Source: Myxococcales bacterium (lineage in GTDB: Bacteria; Myxococcota_A; Polyangia; Polyangiales; Polyangiaceae). From it: a stretch of 64,000 nt of DNA. Of the stretch, positions 44,829 through 53,671 are shown one piece after another. Position numbers and translations under genes: made by a program. The stretch spans positions 62,001 through 126,000 of the forward strand of contig JANYHK010000060.1 of assembly GCA_025359105.1 (NCBI GenBank), given 5' to 3'. Positions within the stretch are counted from its first letter, which is position 1; the number at the start of each line of letters is the position of its first letter. The notes under the pieces are model-generated. The model saw only the letters and a list, made by a program, of their open reading frames with translations. It made no database searches and was not told the origin of the DNA.

Positions 44829-46522
44829 GCGAGGCGCGCGCGCCCGGCGTCGCGCCTTGCGACGAGCGTGCGCAACAGATCGTCCAGCTTCATCGCGTTC
44901 AGCACCTGCCCGCGCGAGAGGCCGGCCCGGCGCGCGACCGAGAGGCCCAGGAAGGCGTCGGAGACGGCGTCGGGTGTGTGGGCGTCGGGGTTCACGACGA
45001 ACTTCGCGCCGTGGACGGCGGCCTCGCGCGCGAGCACGTCGGACAGATCCAACCGGTGCCCGTTTCCGTTGATCTCGAGGTACGTGTCGTTTGCGGCAGC
45101 GGCGCGCGCGACCTCGGCGACGTCGAACGTGAATCCCCGTCGTGCGCGCAGGAGCCGTCCCGTGGGGTGGCCCAGAATCGTGACGAGCGGGTGCGACACC
45201 GCGCGGACGACGCGGCGGGTCATCTCGGCCGGGAGCATGTCGAGGCGCCCGTGCACGCTGGCGATGACGAAGTCGAGCTCGGCGAGCGCCGCGTCGTCGA
45301 GATCGAGCGTGCCATCGGCGAGGATGTCGACCTCGACGCCGTGCAGGATCGAGATCCCAGGCACCTCCGCGCGCGCCTCGGCGATCGCCGCTCTCTGCGT
45401 GTGGAGGCGCGCCTCGTCGAGCCCGTTCGCATAGGACGCCGCCTTCGAGTGCTCGCTGATCCCGATGAAACGGAAGCCCAGCGCGTGCGCCGCGCGCGCC
45501 ATACTCACGATGGTCGATCGTCCGTCGCTCCACTCGGTGTGGACGTGGAAGATCCCGTAGAGGCGCTCGACGAGGTCGGCAGGCACTTCCGCGTCGAGCC
45601 GATCGCGGAGCTCGGGCGGCGTGAACGGAAGGCCGAGCTCCTCGTAGACCTGCGCTTCGTCGCGCGACTGAGCGCACACGGCTGCGAGGCCGCCATGCGC
45701 CGCGGCCTTCTCCTCGAGCACGTGGACGTGGGCCTCGCTGCCCGTGGAGACGAGGAGTGCATGCACCCACGCCTCCTCGGCGACCGCGCGGACGCGCACG
45801 CGCGAGCCGTCACGCGACACGACCATGACGTCGCCGTGCTCGGGGGGGAGCAGCGACAGGTCGGGCTCCGCGGCGGCGAGCCTGGCGAGCACCCCCTCTC
45901 GGGTCGCCCCGCGCGCGAGCAGCACGACGTCACCGACGAGCGACTTCGCGCGCCGGGCGTCCCCGGTGAGCACCACCTCGCGCGCGACGGCCGGGACGAG
46001 GCAGCGGTCCACCAGCACGTGCGCCTCGATCGCGGAATGGAGGAGCGTCGTGCCGGCGCCGTCGAGGAGCTCCTGGGCGACGCGCTGCGCGCGGGCCTCC
46101 TTCTTCTTTCCGACGCCGGGGAGCGCGGCGACCTTGCGCTCCTGGCACGCGTTCACGAGCTCCTCCAGCGTGGTCACGCCGAGCGTTTGCCACACCGCGC
46201 GAACGGTCTTGACGCCGAGGCCGGGGAGCCTGAGCAGATCGAGGAGTGTGACGGGCACCTCCGCGCGCGCCCGATCGAGGGCGTCGAAGGAGCCGGTTGC
46301 CAGCATCTGCTCGACATCGGCGGAGATCGCCTTGCCGACTCCACCCAGCTGGGCGAGCGCGCCGCGCGCCACGATGGCCGCGAGCGGCTCCTCGAGCTCC
46401 CGAGCGGCCTCCGCGAAATTACGGTACGCGTGGAGCTTGGACGGGTTCTCCCCGCCGAGCTCCAGCAAATCCGCGAGCTCGTCGAACGAGCGCGCAATGT
46501 CCTTGTTGTCGACGTTCGGCAT
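44825..46522 (-). CDS. PolX-family protein: PHP phosphoesterase with degenerate polymerase domain
   Basis: A 565-residue protein with helix-hairpin-helix DNA-binding repeats (LLRLPGLGVKTVRAVW, VAALPGVGKKKEARA), a Pol-beta-like palm and a C-terminal PHP domain (about 325-565). In the palm, the GS-RRG-DxD active site is replaced: TGDARRAKSLVGDVVLL (about 188-202) keeps the first Asp but has Val for the second, and the third Asp strand (usually RVDLR) reads RVRVR. In the PHP domain the metal ligands look complete: HVHTEWSDG, ISEHSKA, GVEVDI, ASVHG, LGHPTGR, NPDAHT. So it should be a 3'-5' exonuclease or AP-site/phosphatase-type enzyme, not a polymerase (inference). ATG 46522 starts the N-terminal helix; an upstream TTG is possible. 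Confidence 0.88.
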   Translation of the reverse strand: MPNVDNKDIARSFDELADLLELGGENPSKLHAYRNFAEAARELEEPLAAIVARGALAQLGGVGKAISADVEQMLATGSFDALDRARAEVPVTLLDLLRLPGLGVKTVRAVWQTLGVTTLEELVNACQERKVAALPGVGKKKEARAQRVAQELLDGAGTTLLHSAIEAHVLVDRCLVPAVAREVVLTGDARRAKSLVGDVVLLARGATREGVLARLAAAEPDLSLLPPEHGDVMVVSRDGSRVRVRAVAEEAWVHALLVSTGSEAHVHVLEEKAAAHGGLAAVCAQSRDEAQVYEELGLPFTPPELRDRLDAEVPADLVERLYGIFHVHTEWSDGRSTIVSMARAAHALGFRFIGISEHSKAASYANGLDEARLHTQRAAIAEARAEVPGISILHGVEVDILADGTLDLDDAALAELDFVIASVHGRLDMLPAEMTRRVVRAVSHPLVTILGHPTGRLLRARRGFTFDVAEVARAAAANDTYLEINGNGHRLDLSDVLAREAAVHGAKFVVNPDAHTPDAVSDAFLGLSVARRAGLSRGQVLNAMKLDDLLRTLVARRDAGRARLA

Positions 46523-46574
46523 GCAGCGAAACAATCTCGACCCGAACCCGCCAAAGGATCACTACCATATCGGC

Positions 46575-47543
46575 ATGACGAACGGCAGCGGCGACGGCCA
46601 AGAGGCTGAGCGCAAGGTTCAGTACACCGTCCCGGAGGAGCTCGCGGGCGCGCGTCTCGACAAGGCGACGTGCGAGCTGGCGAAGGGAACGTCGCGCGCG
46701 AAGGTGAAGCGCGCGATCGAGGTCGGCGCCGTGCGCGTCAACGGGCGACGGTCCCCGAAGGGGGCGCTCGTCGCGAAGGACGACGTCATCTCACTCGACC
46801 TGGACCAGCTGGAGAGCAGCGACGTCCCTGCCATCGCTACGCCGGAGGCGCCACTCACGGTCCGCTACGAGTCCGCCAGCGTGCTCGTCGTCGACAAGCC
46901 GGCCGGGCAACCGTGCGCGCCGCTCCGGGCGGGCGAGGTAGGAACGCTCGCCAACGCGCTCGTCGGCCACTACCCCGAGCTCGCCGGCATCGGCTACTCG
47001 CCGCGCGAGCCGGGCCTCGTGCACCGGCTCGACACCGACACGACCGGACTCGTCGTCATCGCGCGTACGAAGGACGCCTTCGACAAGCTGCGGGCCGCGC
47101 TCAAGGCGGACGAGATGGAGAAGGACTACCTTCTCGTCTGCACGGAGGAGGGGCTGCCCGACGAGGGCTCGATCGAGTTTCCGATCGCCAACCACCCCAA
47201 GGACAAGCGCCGCGTCTATCCGTGTGTGCACCCGCGAGACGTCATGCGCTACGCCCCGCGTCCGGCGCACACCCGTTATCGCGTCGAGAAGCGCGTCGGG
47301 ACGTGGGCGCTCGTGCGCGCAGAAGCCAAGCGGGCCCTTCGTCATCAGATCCGCTCGCACTTCGCGTCGATCGATCACCCCCTGGCCGGCGACACGCTGT
47401 ACGGCGGTGCGGAGATCAGGCTCCTGGGCCGTCACGCGCTCCACGCGGCGCGCGTGAGGTACGCGGGCGATCCGTCGCTCGCGTTCGATGTCGAGTCGCC
47501 GCTTCCCGCCGAGATGGCGGTGCTCGTCGCGCCGGTCGACTGA
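46575..47543 (+). CDS. RluA-family pseudouridine synthase
   Basis: A 322-residue enzyme that isomerises uridine to pseudouridine in rRNA or tRNA. An S4-type RNA-binding domain occupies the N-terminus (about 15-75, GARLDKATCELAKGTSRAKVKRA), followed by the catalytic domain with LVHRLDTDTTGLVV (about 148-160; the Asp of HRLD is the nucleophile) and AEAKRALRHQIRSHF. Site specificity is not determinable. ATG 46575; divergent from the PolX gene by 52 bases. Confidence 0.95.
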   Translation: MTNGSGDGQEAERKVQYTVPEELAGARLDKATCELAKGTSRAKVKRAIEVGAVRVNGRRSPKGALVAKDDVISLDLDQLESSDVPAIATPEAPLTVRYESASVLVVDKPAGQPCAPLRAGEVGTLANALVGHYPELAGIGYSPREPGLVHRLDTDTTGLVVIARTKDAFDKLRAALKADEMEKDYLLVCTEEGLPDEGSIEFPIANHPKDKRRVYPCVHPRDVMRYAPRPAHTRYRVEKRVGTWALVRAEAKRALRHQIRSHFASIDHPLAGDTLYGGAEIRLLGRHALHAARVRYAGDPSLAFDVESPLPAEMAVLVAPVD

Positions 47544-47551
47544 CGCTCACT

Positions 47552-48748
47552 TCACGCGGCGGGGATCGCGACGACGAGCGCCGTACTGTTGTGGAACGCC
47601 TCGACGTCGCGGCGCGTTCGCGCGATCTCGCCGAAGACGCACGACCCGCCGATCGGCGCGCCCACCTCGGTGGAGATCGCGCGCGGCTCGTCGCTGAACG
47701 CGTCACCCAGGGCGGCCAGGCGCCCCGCGCACGCGAGGACCAGGGCGCCAGCGAGCGCGCCCCCCGTCGCGCCTCGCGCGACACGCGCCGCGTCGCGCGA
47801 GGCCGCGAGGAGCTCCCCGGTGGTCGCGTGGACGACGCGAGCGCGCGCTCGCTCGCGCACGTTCGTCGCGAGGAGCACGGCGCCGTCGGCACGAAGTCCG
47901 AACGGCGCGCGCACCAGCGGTTCCCGGCCGCAAGGCTCGAAGATGCCGAGGGGGTAGTGGTTCGCGAGGTAGAGCGACACGTCGGCGCCGCGCCCGGACG
48001 GCGGCGTGGCGCCGGCGAGGACGGCGTCCTCCATCCACGCGTCGAGCGCGGGGCGGCCGTCGATGCTGACGAGCCACGGGCCGTCGGTGCGCGTGATCGC
48101 GCGTGCAGGGCCGACCGGTCGCCAGCCATGGTGGGCGGCGACGCCGAGCGGCCTCCGTGTGAAGAGCCCAGCCAAGACGAACCTGTCGTCCACGACCTCA
48201 CCGCCGGAGAACACGCGGGAGCGATCGAAGGTCATCTCGTCGCCAGTGAGCCCGCCGGCGAGCTGCGCGCGCGCGCCTGCGCCCTTGCGCACTGCCGCGG
48301 TCAGCGCGCCGCCGTCGACGGCCACGTCGGGGGCGAAGGCGAGGCACGTGAGCTCGACGAAGCCGCGCTTCGCCGCTTCGTCGGCGGCGGCCGCGAGCTT
48401 CGCGGCGACGGCGACCGCTTCGTGCAGCTCCGCGGAGCGTACCTTGCCGCTCACGCACATCGCCTCGATGCCCTCGCCGCCAAGCAGCACCACGCTCACG
48501 CCGCGCCGCAGGATCCCGTGCGGGCCGATGAGGCAACCGCCTGACGTGCCGCCGATGAGCGGTACGTCACCGAGCACGTGGCCAATCGCGGCGGGGACCG
48601 CGCCCAAGTCCTCGTAGCCGGCGCTCGCGAAGACGATCGCGAGCGCCGGACGCGCGCCGGCGAGCTGCGCGAGGGCATCGGACGCCGCACCCGCCGCCGC
48701 GGTCGCGGCACGCGGCGAGCCGGCGACGGAGCTGCCGAACCCGATCAT
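47552..48748 (-). CDS. FIST-domain sensory protein
   Basis: A 398-residue cytoplasmic protein of the FIST family (F-box and intracellular signal transduction), with the N-terminal FIST domain (residues 1-190: ALAIVFASAG, LIGGTSGGCLIG, LAFAPDVAVDGG) and FIST_C (about 215-390: VSLYLANHYPLGIFE, VLLATNVRE, VLACAGRLAALG). These domains are thought to bind small ligands, often amino acids, and usually stand upstream of kinases or cyclases. Here it is free-standing. The conserved cysteine in VFEACAGR-like context is present (LACAGR). Start ATG 48748; convergent with the RluA gene. Confidence 0.92.
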   Translation of the reverse strand: MIGFGSSVAGSPRAATAAAGAASDALAQLAGARPALAIVFASAGYEDLGAVPAAIGHVLGDVPLIGGTSGGCLIGPHGILRRGVSVVLLGGEGIEAMCVSGKVRSAELHEAVAVAAKLAAAADEAAKRGFVELTCLAFAPDVAVDGGALTAAVRKGAGARAQLAGGLTGDEMTFDRSRVFSGGEVVDDRFVLAGLFTRRPLGVAAHHGWRPVGPARAITRTDGPWLVSIDGRPALDAWMEDAVLAGATPPSGRGADVSLYLANHYPLGIFEPCGREPLVRAPFGLRADGAVLLATNVRERARARVVHATTGELLAASRDAARVARGATGGALAGALVLACAGRLAALGDAFSDEPRAISTEVGAPIGGSCVFGEIARTRRDVEAFHNSTALVVAIPAA

Positions 48749-48947
48749 CCCACCACCGCTGCCTGGTCCATCGAACCCCCTCCGACCCTGAACGGCACCG
48801 GGAAGGCCCACTTGAGCTCCAGCGTTCCCTGAATGTAGCCAGAGGCGCGATCCTGCCACCCACGGCGCCGAAAGCTTGCCAGTACGCCCTGGACTCGCCA
48901 TCGTCGGTGGCAAACCCGGAGACCGTGCGATAAGGACCACCTCGGCC

Positions 48948-51584
48948 ATGGGCGGACGCGCAAGAACCTTCCTGTCGTCGCGCGGGCGTGCGCTCGTGCT
49001 GTGCGGCGTCGTCGCCGGCGCGGGGGCGTTCTCGCGCGTGGCGCCTCCCGGGAACGACGTTGCGCAGCTGGCGCTCGCGCTGGGGGACGCCACCCACCAG
49101 ACCGTCGAGGTCGAAGGGCTGTCGTGGGAGCCGTCGGGGGGCACCGTCGCCGACGCCCTCCTCGGCCGATTCGTCCTCTTCCTCGGTAGCGACAGGAAGG
49201 GCGGTCCGCGGGACGTTTGGCGCGCGCGCGTGCGCGTGAGCCCCGAAGGGCACCCTATCTCGATCGAGGACGCCCACGACCTCACCCTCACCCCCCTTGG
49301 CGACGACCACGGTCTCGTCGTACGCGGCGAGCACGCGGTCTTCGCCACGCACGCCTTCGGCCAAGAGCAGAGCGTCACGTTCCTCGACCTCGCGTCGGAG
49401 GGCGCGCAGAACACCGCGACGCGCGACTCCGATCGCGCGACGGCGTGGCTCACGAACCTACAGGCGACGGGCGCCGGTGCCGGTGTCGCGCGCATCGACG
49501 TCACACTGGACGAGCCCGCCCGCGCGGTGAGGCTCTCGCTCGACGACGCTGGCGTCACGATCGACCTCACCGACGACGGCGGACGCAAGCGTCGCGCGCG
49601 CCTCGACCTCGCGAAGGGAGAGCTCGACAGCGCGGCGGTCGGCGTCCACGCGGATGCGTCGCGCCACCTCCCGAAGCGCTTCGTGTTCTGGGCCGTCGAC
49701 ACGGTGCGCGCGGTGCCGTGGATTGGACCCGCGCCCATCGCCTGGCTCGAGGACAAGACGTTCGCGCTGCGCGACGCGTCGCGCCAGCTGTCCTTCCGCT
49801 TCCACGACGCCGACTCCACCGAGACGCTCGCCGCCCCGCTCGCAGAAGGCACCGCGCCGCCGCCCAGCGTGCTCGACGCGTCTCAGACGGGCGCCGACGC
49901 CGCTCACTGGCCGCCGCCGGCCATTCGCACCATCTGGAAGACGTCCGAGCCGGGCGAAGGTGAGTGGCAGTCGCCCCGTCTCTCGTGGATGCGAAAGGTC
50001 CCCGGCGTCGACGCACAGGCGCCGTCGCCGTTCTACCGGACCTTCGTCCGTCCCGACGAAGAGCGCCCCTACGCGAAGGTGCTGCTGGTCGCGATGGACA
50101 TGCGCCAGCTCGAGCTCGGCATGGAGGCCGGCGTGGAGGATCCCAAGCCCCTCGCCGGTCCTCACGGAAGCGGGCGAATCCCGCGCGATCCGCAGACTTC
50201 GACCCGCGTGGTCGCCGCGTTCAACGGCGCGTTCAAGACCGAGCACGGCAACTACGGGATGATGGTGAACCGGCGCGTGCTGCTCCCGCCGCAGCCGGGC
50301 GCCGCGAGCATCGTCGTCACTCGGGATCAGAGGGTGGGCCTCGGCTCGTGGGGCCCGACGCGCGAGGTCTCCGGAATCCGCGGCGTCGCCGATGCCGACA
50401 TCGTCTCGTTCCGCCAGAACCTCGACGCGCTCCTCGACAACGGCGAGATCAACCCGACCAAGCGCGCGCTCTGGGGTTACACGCTCCCCGGTAGCGGCAC
50501 GCAGACCGAGCGCTCAGGCGTGTGCGTCACCGGCGACGGGCACCTCGCGTACGCGTGGGGTGAGGACGTGAGCGCGACCACCCTCGCCAGGGCGATGAAG
50601 ATGGCGGGGTGCGTCTACGGGATGCACCTCGACATGAACCCTCACCACACGGGGTTTCTCTTCACGACCATCACCGACTTGAAGGCGCGCGGGTACCGGA
50701 GCGAGCTGCTCGCCTCCAAGATGGAGATCTCGCCGGACAGGTACATCGAGTACGCGAACAAGGACTTCTTCTACGTCATGGTCCACGACTCGACGCCGCG
50801 GCCGCTCGCCGGCGTCTCGGGGTGGGCGCCCGACGGAGGCGCGCAGCCGGCGCCGACCTGGATGCCCGGTGTCTTCGCGGCGCGCGGCGAGGGCGGCGTG
50901 GAGCTGCTCGACGTCGAACCCGGCCGCGCGGCGTGGCGGATCCGCGCCGGCGTGCACGAGCCCGACGCGAAGACCGGCCAGTCGCCGGCGCGGGAGCTCT
51001 CTGACGACGACGCGCACAAGGTCATCCTCGCCCTCGGCCTCGGCGTCTCGCAGGAAAGGCACCCGCGTGGCCTCGCCACCGACGGGCGGCTCGTCCTTCC
51101 GATGAGCACGGGTGCGACCGGCGTGCTCGCGGCCGGGGCCGACGGCGCGCTCACCATCCTCCGCTCCTCGGAGCTAGGCCCCATCGCGGCCCACTCCGAC
51201 GCCGTGGAGCTCCCGCTCCTGCTCGACGATCTCGCCGTGCTTCCGCCGCCTCACGAAGGGCGCGACGCCGGGCCCTCGCCCGTTCGCGCGGCGCTCGGCC
51301 GTACCGCGGAGGGGCGCGTCCTCGTCGCGCGCGGCGCCGCACCGTTCACCTCGCTCGCCGAGGTGCTCAAGCGCGCGGGCTGCACCCGCGCGGTCGCCCT
51401 CGATCGCGGCGGCGCCGCCACGCCGTCCTGGCATCGCGCCGGCACCACCGACCCGCCGCGCGCGCACTACGACGAGACGACGCTCTCGGCGATCGCCGTC
51501 CCCCTCAAACCGCGCGGCTTCCGGTTCGAGGCCGAGGCGAATGTCGCTCAAGCCGCCGTGGTCAAGGCACCGGCTCGGCCTTGA
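48948..51584 (+). CDS. Phosphodiester-glycosidase-like exported protein
   Basis: An 878-residue protein with an N-terminal anchor (about 15-35). Residues about 390-680 resemble the NAGPA-type phosphodiester glycosidase fold (RVVAAFNGAFKTEHGNYGM, GYTLPGSGTQTERSG, CVYGMHLDMNPHH). The FNGAFKT segment corresponds to the family's N-GGFF motif. The N-terminal 350 residues are a separate beta-rich domain and the C-terminal 200 a third. It may cleave or bind a glycan-phosphate at the cell surface (inference). ATG 48948 is chosen because the TTG/ATG sites upstream precede no signal peptide. Overlaps the OmpA pseudogene by 23 bases at the 3' end. Confidence 0.7.
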   Translation: MGGRARTFLSSRGRALVLCGVVAGAGAFSRVAPPGNDVAQLALALGDATHQTVEVEGLSWEPSGGTVADALLGRFVLFLGSDRKGGPRDVWRARVRVSPEGHPISIEDAHDLTLTPLGDDHGLVVRGEHAVFATHAFGQEQSVTFLDLASEGAQNTATRDSDRATAWLTNLQATGAGAGVARIDVTLDEPARAVRLSLDDAGVTIDLTDDGGRKRRARLDLAKGELDSAAVGVHADASRHLPKRFVFWAVDTVRAVPWIGPAPIAWLEDKTFALRDASRQLSFRFHDADSTETLAAPLAEGTAPPPSVLDASQTGADAAHWPPPAIRTIWKTSEPGEGEWQSPRLSWMRKVPGVDAQAPSPFYRTFVRPDEERPYAKVLLVAMDMRQLELGMEAGVEDPKPLAGPHGSGRIPRDPQTSTRVVAAFNGAFKTEHGNYGMMVNRRVLLPPQPGAASIVVTRDQRVGLGSWGPTREVSGIRGVADADIVSFRQNLDALLDNGEINPTKRALWGYTLPGSGTQTERSGVCVTGDGHLAYAWGEDVSATTLARAMKMAGCVYGMHLDMNPHHTGFLFTTITDLKARGYRSELLASKMEISPDRYIEYANKDFFYVMVHDSTPRPLAGVSGWAPDGGAQPAPTWMPGVFAARGEGGVELLDVEPGRAAWRIRAGVHEPDAKTGQSPARELSDDDAHKVILALGLGVSQERHPRGLATDGRLVLPMSTGATGVLAAGADGALTILRSSELGPIAAHSDAVELPLLLDDLAVLPPPHEGRDAGPSPVRAALGRTAEGRVLVARGAAPFTSLAEVLKRAGCTRAVALDRGGAATPSWHRAGTTDPPRAHYDETTLSAIAVPLKPRGFRFEAEANVAQAAVVKAPARP

Positions 51585-52217
51585 CCCCGTGGGCCGTTGC
51601 GTTCGCGCATCCGAGGGCCACACCCGTGGCGCCGCGCGCGGTCTTGACGATGAGAAACTCGACGCGGCGGTTCTTGCCCCACGCCTTCTCTTCGTGCGCC
51701 TCATCGATCGGGCAGTAGTAGCCGTAGCCCTTCGCGCGTAGGCGCTGCCGCTCCACGCTTCGTTCGACGAGCGCGGCGACCACGGAGTCGACGCGCGCCT
51801 GCGTGAGCTTCAGGTTCATCTGCTCGGCGCCGCGCTCGTCGGCGTGGCCGTCGATTTCGATGAGGGTCAGCTCGGGGTGCTCGCGCAGCGCCGTCGCGAC
51901 CTTGTCGAGGATCCCGTTCGACCCTGGAACGAGTGGCTCACGAGCGAAGGCGAGCGCTGCCCGACGTCGGGAACGCGCAGGATGCCGCGCCCGTAGTCGA
52001 GGACCAGACCGAAGCTCACGTTCCCCGCACCGAGGACATCGGCGCCGTTGACCGAGAAGAGACCGCGCGAGTCCATCGCGGGCCGGAAAAGGTGTGTGTC
52101 GAAGCCGCCTCCGTTCGATTCGGGAACCGCGTTGGACCGGATCTGCGCGCTCGCCACGGTCGGTATCGCCGCCGCGAGCAAGACGCACCCCGGCCACGCG
52201 AGAAGCAAATCCCGCAT
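51562..52217 (-). pseudogene. OmpA-family porin with internal deletion and frameshift
   Basis: The N-terminus from ATG 52217 is a standard myxobacterial OmpA opening: signal peptide (PGCVLLAAAIPTVASAQ), FDTHLFRPAMDSRGLFSVNG, VLGAGNVSFGLVLDYGRG, then HSFQG. At about 51921 the frame jumps straight to GSNGILDKVATALREHPE, the start of the OmpA peptidoglycan-binding domain, which is otherwise intact (IDGHADERGAEQMNLKLTQARVD, RAKGYGYYCPIDE). The barrel between them is missing and the two parts are in different frames. It is therefore inactive. The junction lies at CCAGGG, suggesting a deletion at a short homology. Confidence 0.88.
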
Positions 52218-52474
52218 GGTGCCACCTCCATCGAAGGGGTGAGCAACCCACGTGCCCCTGAAGCGCGAATTGGCTGAATATTCACGCTTGTCATTCGTTC
52301 GGGTGACACGCGGACCGCGCGCGAGACGACGATCGCCTTCGAACGGTGTCGGCGAGTGTCGCGAGGAGGTGTCGGCGACCGAGACCCCCGCGCGCGCCCC
52401 CACTGGGCGATGGATTCACAGCACGATCTTCGAGTCGTGGGTCCACGCAAAAAAAGTCGCGCTATGCTGAACCC

Positions 52475-53662
52475 ATGCGCGCGCTTTTCGCCGGTCTCCA
52501 CGCGCGCCGGATCGCGTGCTCGGTCGGCCTGGGCATCTGCGCAGCCGCCTGCTACGGCGGCGGCGGCTCTGCTGCGACCCCTGCGAACGACACGACCGGC
52601 TCGTGCCCCGCGGAGACCCGCGAGCTGAACCGCGCGAAAATTCGCGGTTGCCTCGGGCAAGGTGCGAGCGAACCGTCGTGCCTCGACGCGCTCTTCGCCC
52701 CGTACCTGGCCTCGCACACCACGAGCGACGCGCTCGCTCTGCTCCAGTGCCTGGAGGACCACGACACCCGGATCCTCGCCGACTGTCACCCTGTCGCGCA
52801 TTCGATCGGTCGACTCACGTTCCTGAGGGCACAGGCGGTCGACACGTCGTTTGCTGCCTGCGATGCGACCTGCCACTCCGGCTGCTACCACGGGGCGATG
52901 GAGCGCTTCCTCCGCGGGAACGCCGCCGAGGGCGAGCACATTACGCTGCAAGAGCTCCAGGTGAGGGCGGCGAGCGCCTGCGATCCGAACGTCGAGGCGC
53001 GGCTGCATTTCCAGTGCTTGCACGGCCTCGGCCATGCGCTCCTGTACTACTCGGGGTACGCGCTCAACGCGTCCTTGACGATTTGCTCGTCGACGGGCGC
53101 TGGCTGGAACGAGGGCTCGTGCTGGGGCGGCGTGTTCATGGAGAACGTCGTCGCCGCCGATTCCAAGGCGCGCGACCTCTCCCCCACCGACGTCCACTAC
53201 CCCTGCGACGCGATCGACGATCGCTATCGCGATACCTGCTACCAGATGCAGACGAGCCGCATGGCGGAGATGGGCCTCGACTCCGCCCGCATCGTCGTGG
53301 AGTGCCGTAATGCCGGGCGGCACCGGTCCATGTGCATGCAGTCGCTCGGGCGCGACCTCTCCAACGCGGTGCGCACGGGGGATCCCGCGTCGGCTATCGC
53401 AGTGTGTGAGACCGGCCAGGCCGAGGACACGTCCGCCTGCACGGGCGGGGTCGTGAGCGCGCTGATCGACAACGCGTGGGATGGCCGCTACGCGCTGCCG
53501 TTTTGTGCGAAGTACCCCGCCGACGCCAGCAGCGCGGACTGCTTCGCGCTCAGCGTCGAGCACCTGAAGAGCCTGTACGGCAAGACGTCCGACGAGGTCG
53601 CCGGCGAGTGCGCACGGTACGTCCCCGGCAACGCCGTCTGCGCCGCGGCCGCGCTGCGCTGA
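52475..53662 (+). CDS. Secreted Cys/His-rich lipoprotein
   Basis: A 395-residue exported protein; the signal sequence ends in CAAACYGGGG (lipobox AAAC, Cys26). It has some twenty cysteines, many paired with histidines in short motifs: CHPVAHSIG, CHSGCYHGAM, CLHGLGHALL, CSSTG, CYQM. The repeated HGxGH-type motif (HGLGH) occurs in uncharacterised proteins of several phyla; metal binding is plausible but unproven. Divergent from the OmpA pseudogene across 257 bases. ATG 52475 gives the only good signal peptide. Confidence 0.75.
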   Translation: MRALFAGLHARRIACSVGLGICAAACYGGGGSAATPANDTTGSCPAETRELNRAKIRGCLGQGASEPSCLDALFAPYLASHTTSDALALLQCLEDHDTRILADCHPVAHSIGRLTFLRAQAVDTSFAACDATCHSGCYHGAMERFLRGNAAEGEHITLQELQVRAASACDPNVEARLHFQCLHGLGHALLYYSGYALNASLTICSSTGAGWNEGSCWGGVFMENVVAADSKARDLSPTDVHYPCDAIDDRYRDTCYQMQTSRMAEMGLDSARIVVECRNAGRHRSMCMQSLGRDLSNAVRTGDPASAIAVCETGQAEDTSACTGGVVSALIDNAWDGRYALPFCAKYPADASSADCFALSVEHLKSLYGKTSDEVAGECARYVPGNAVCAAAALR

Positions 53663-53671
53663 GGACGCGAG

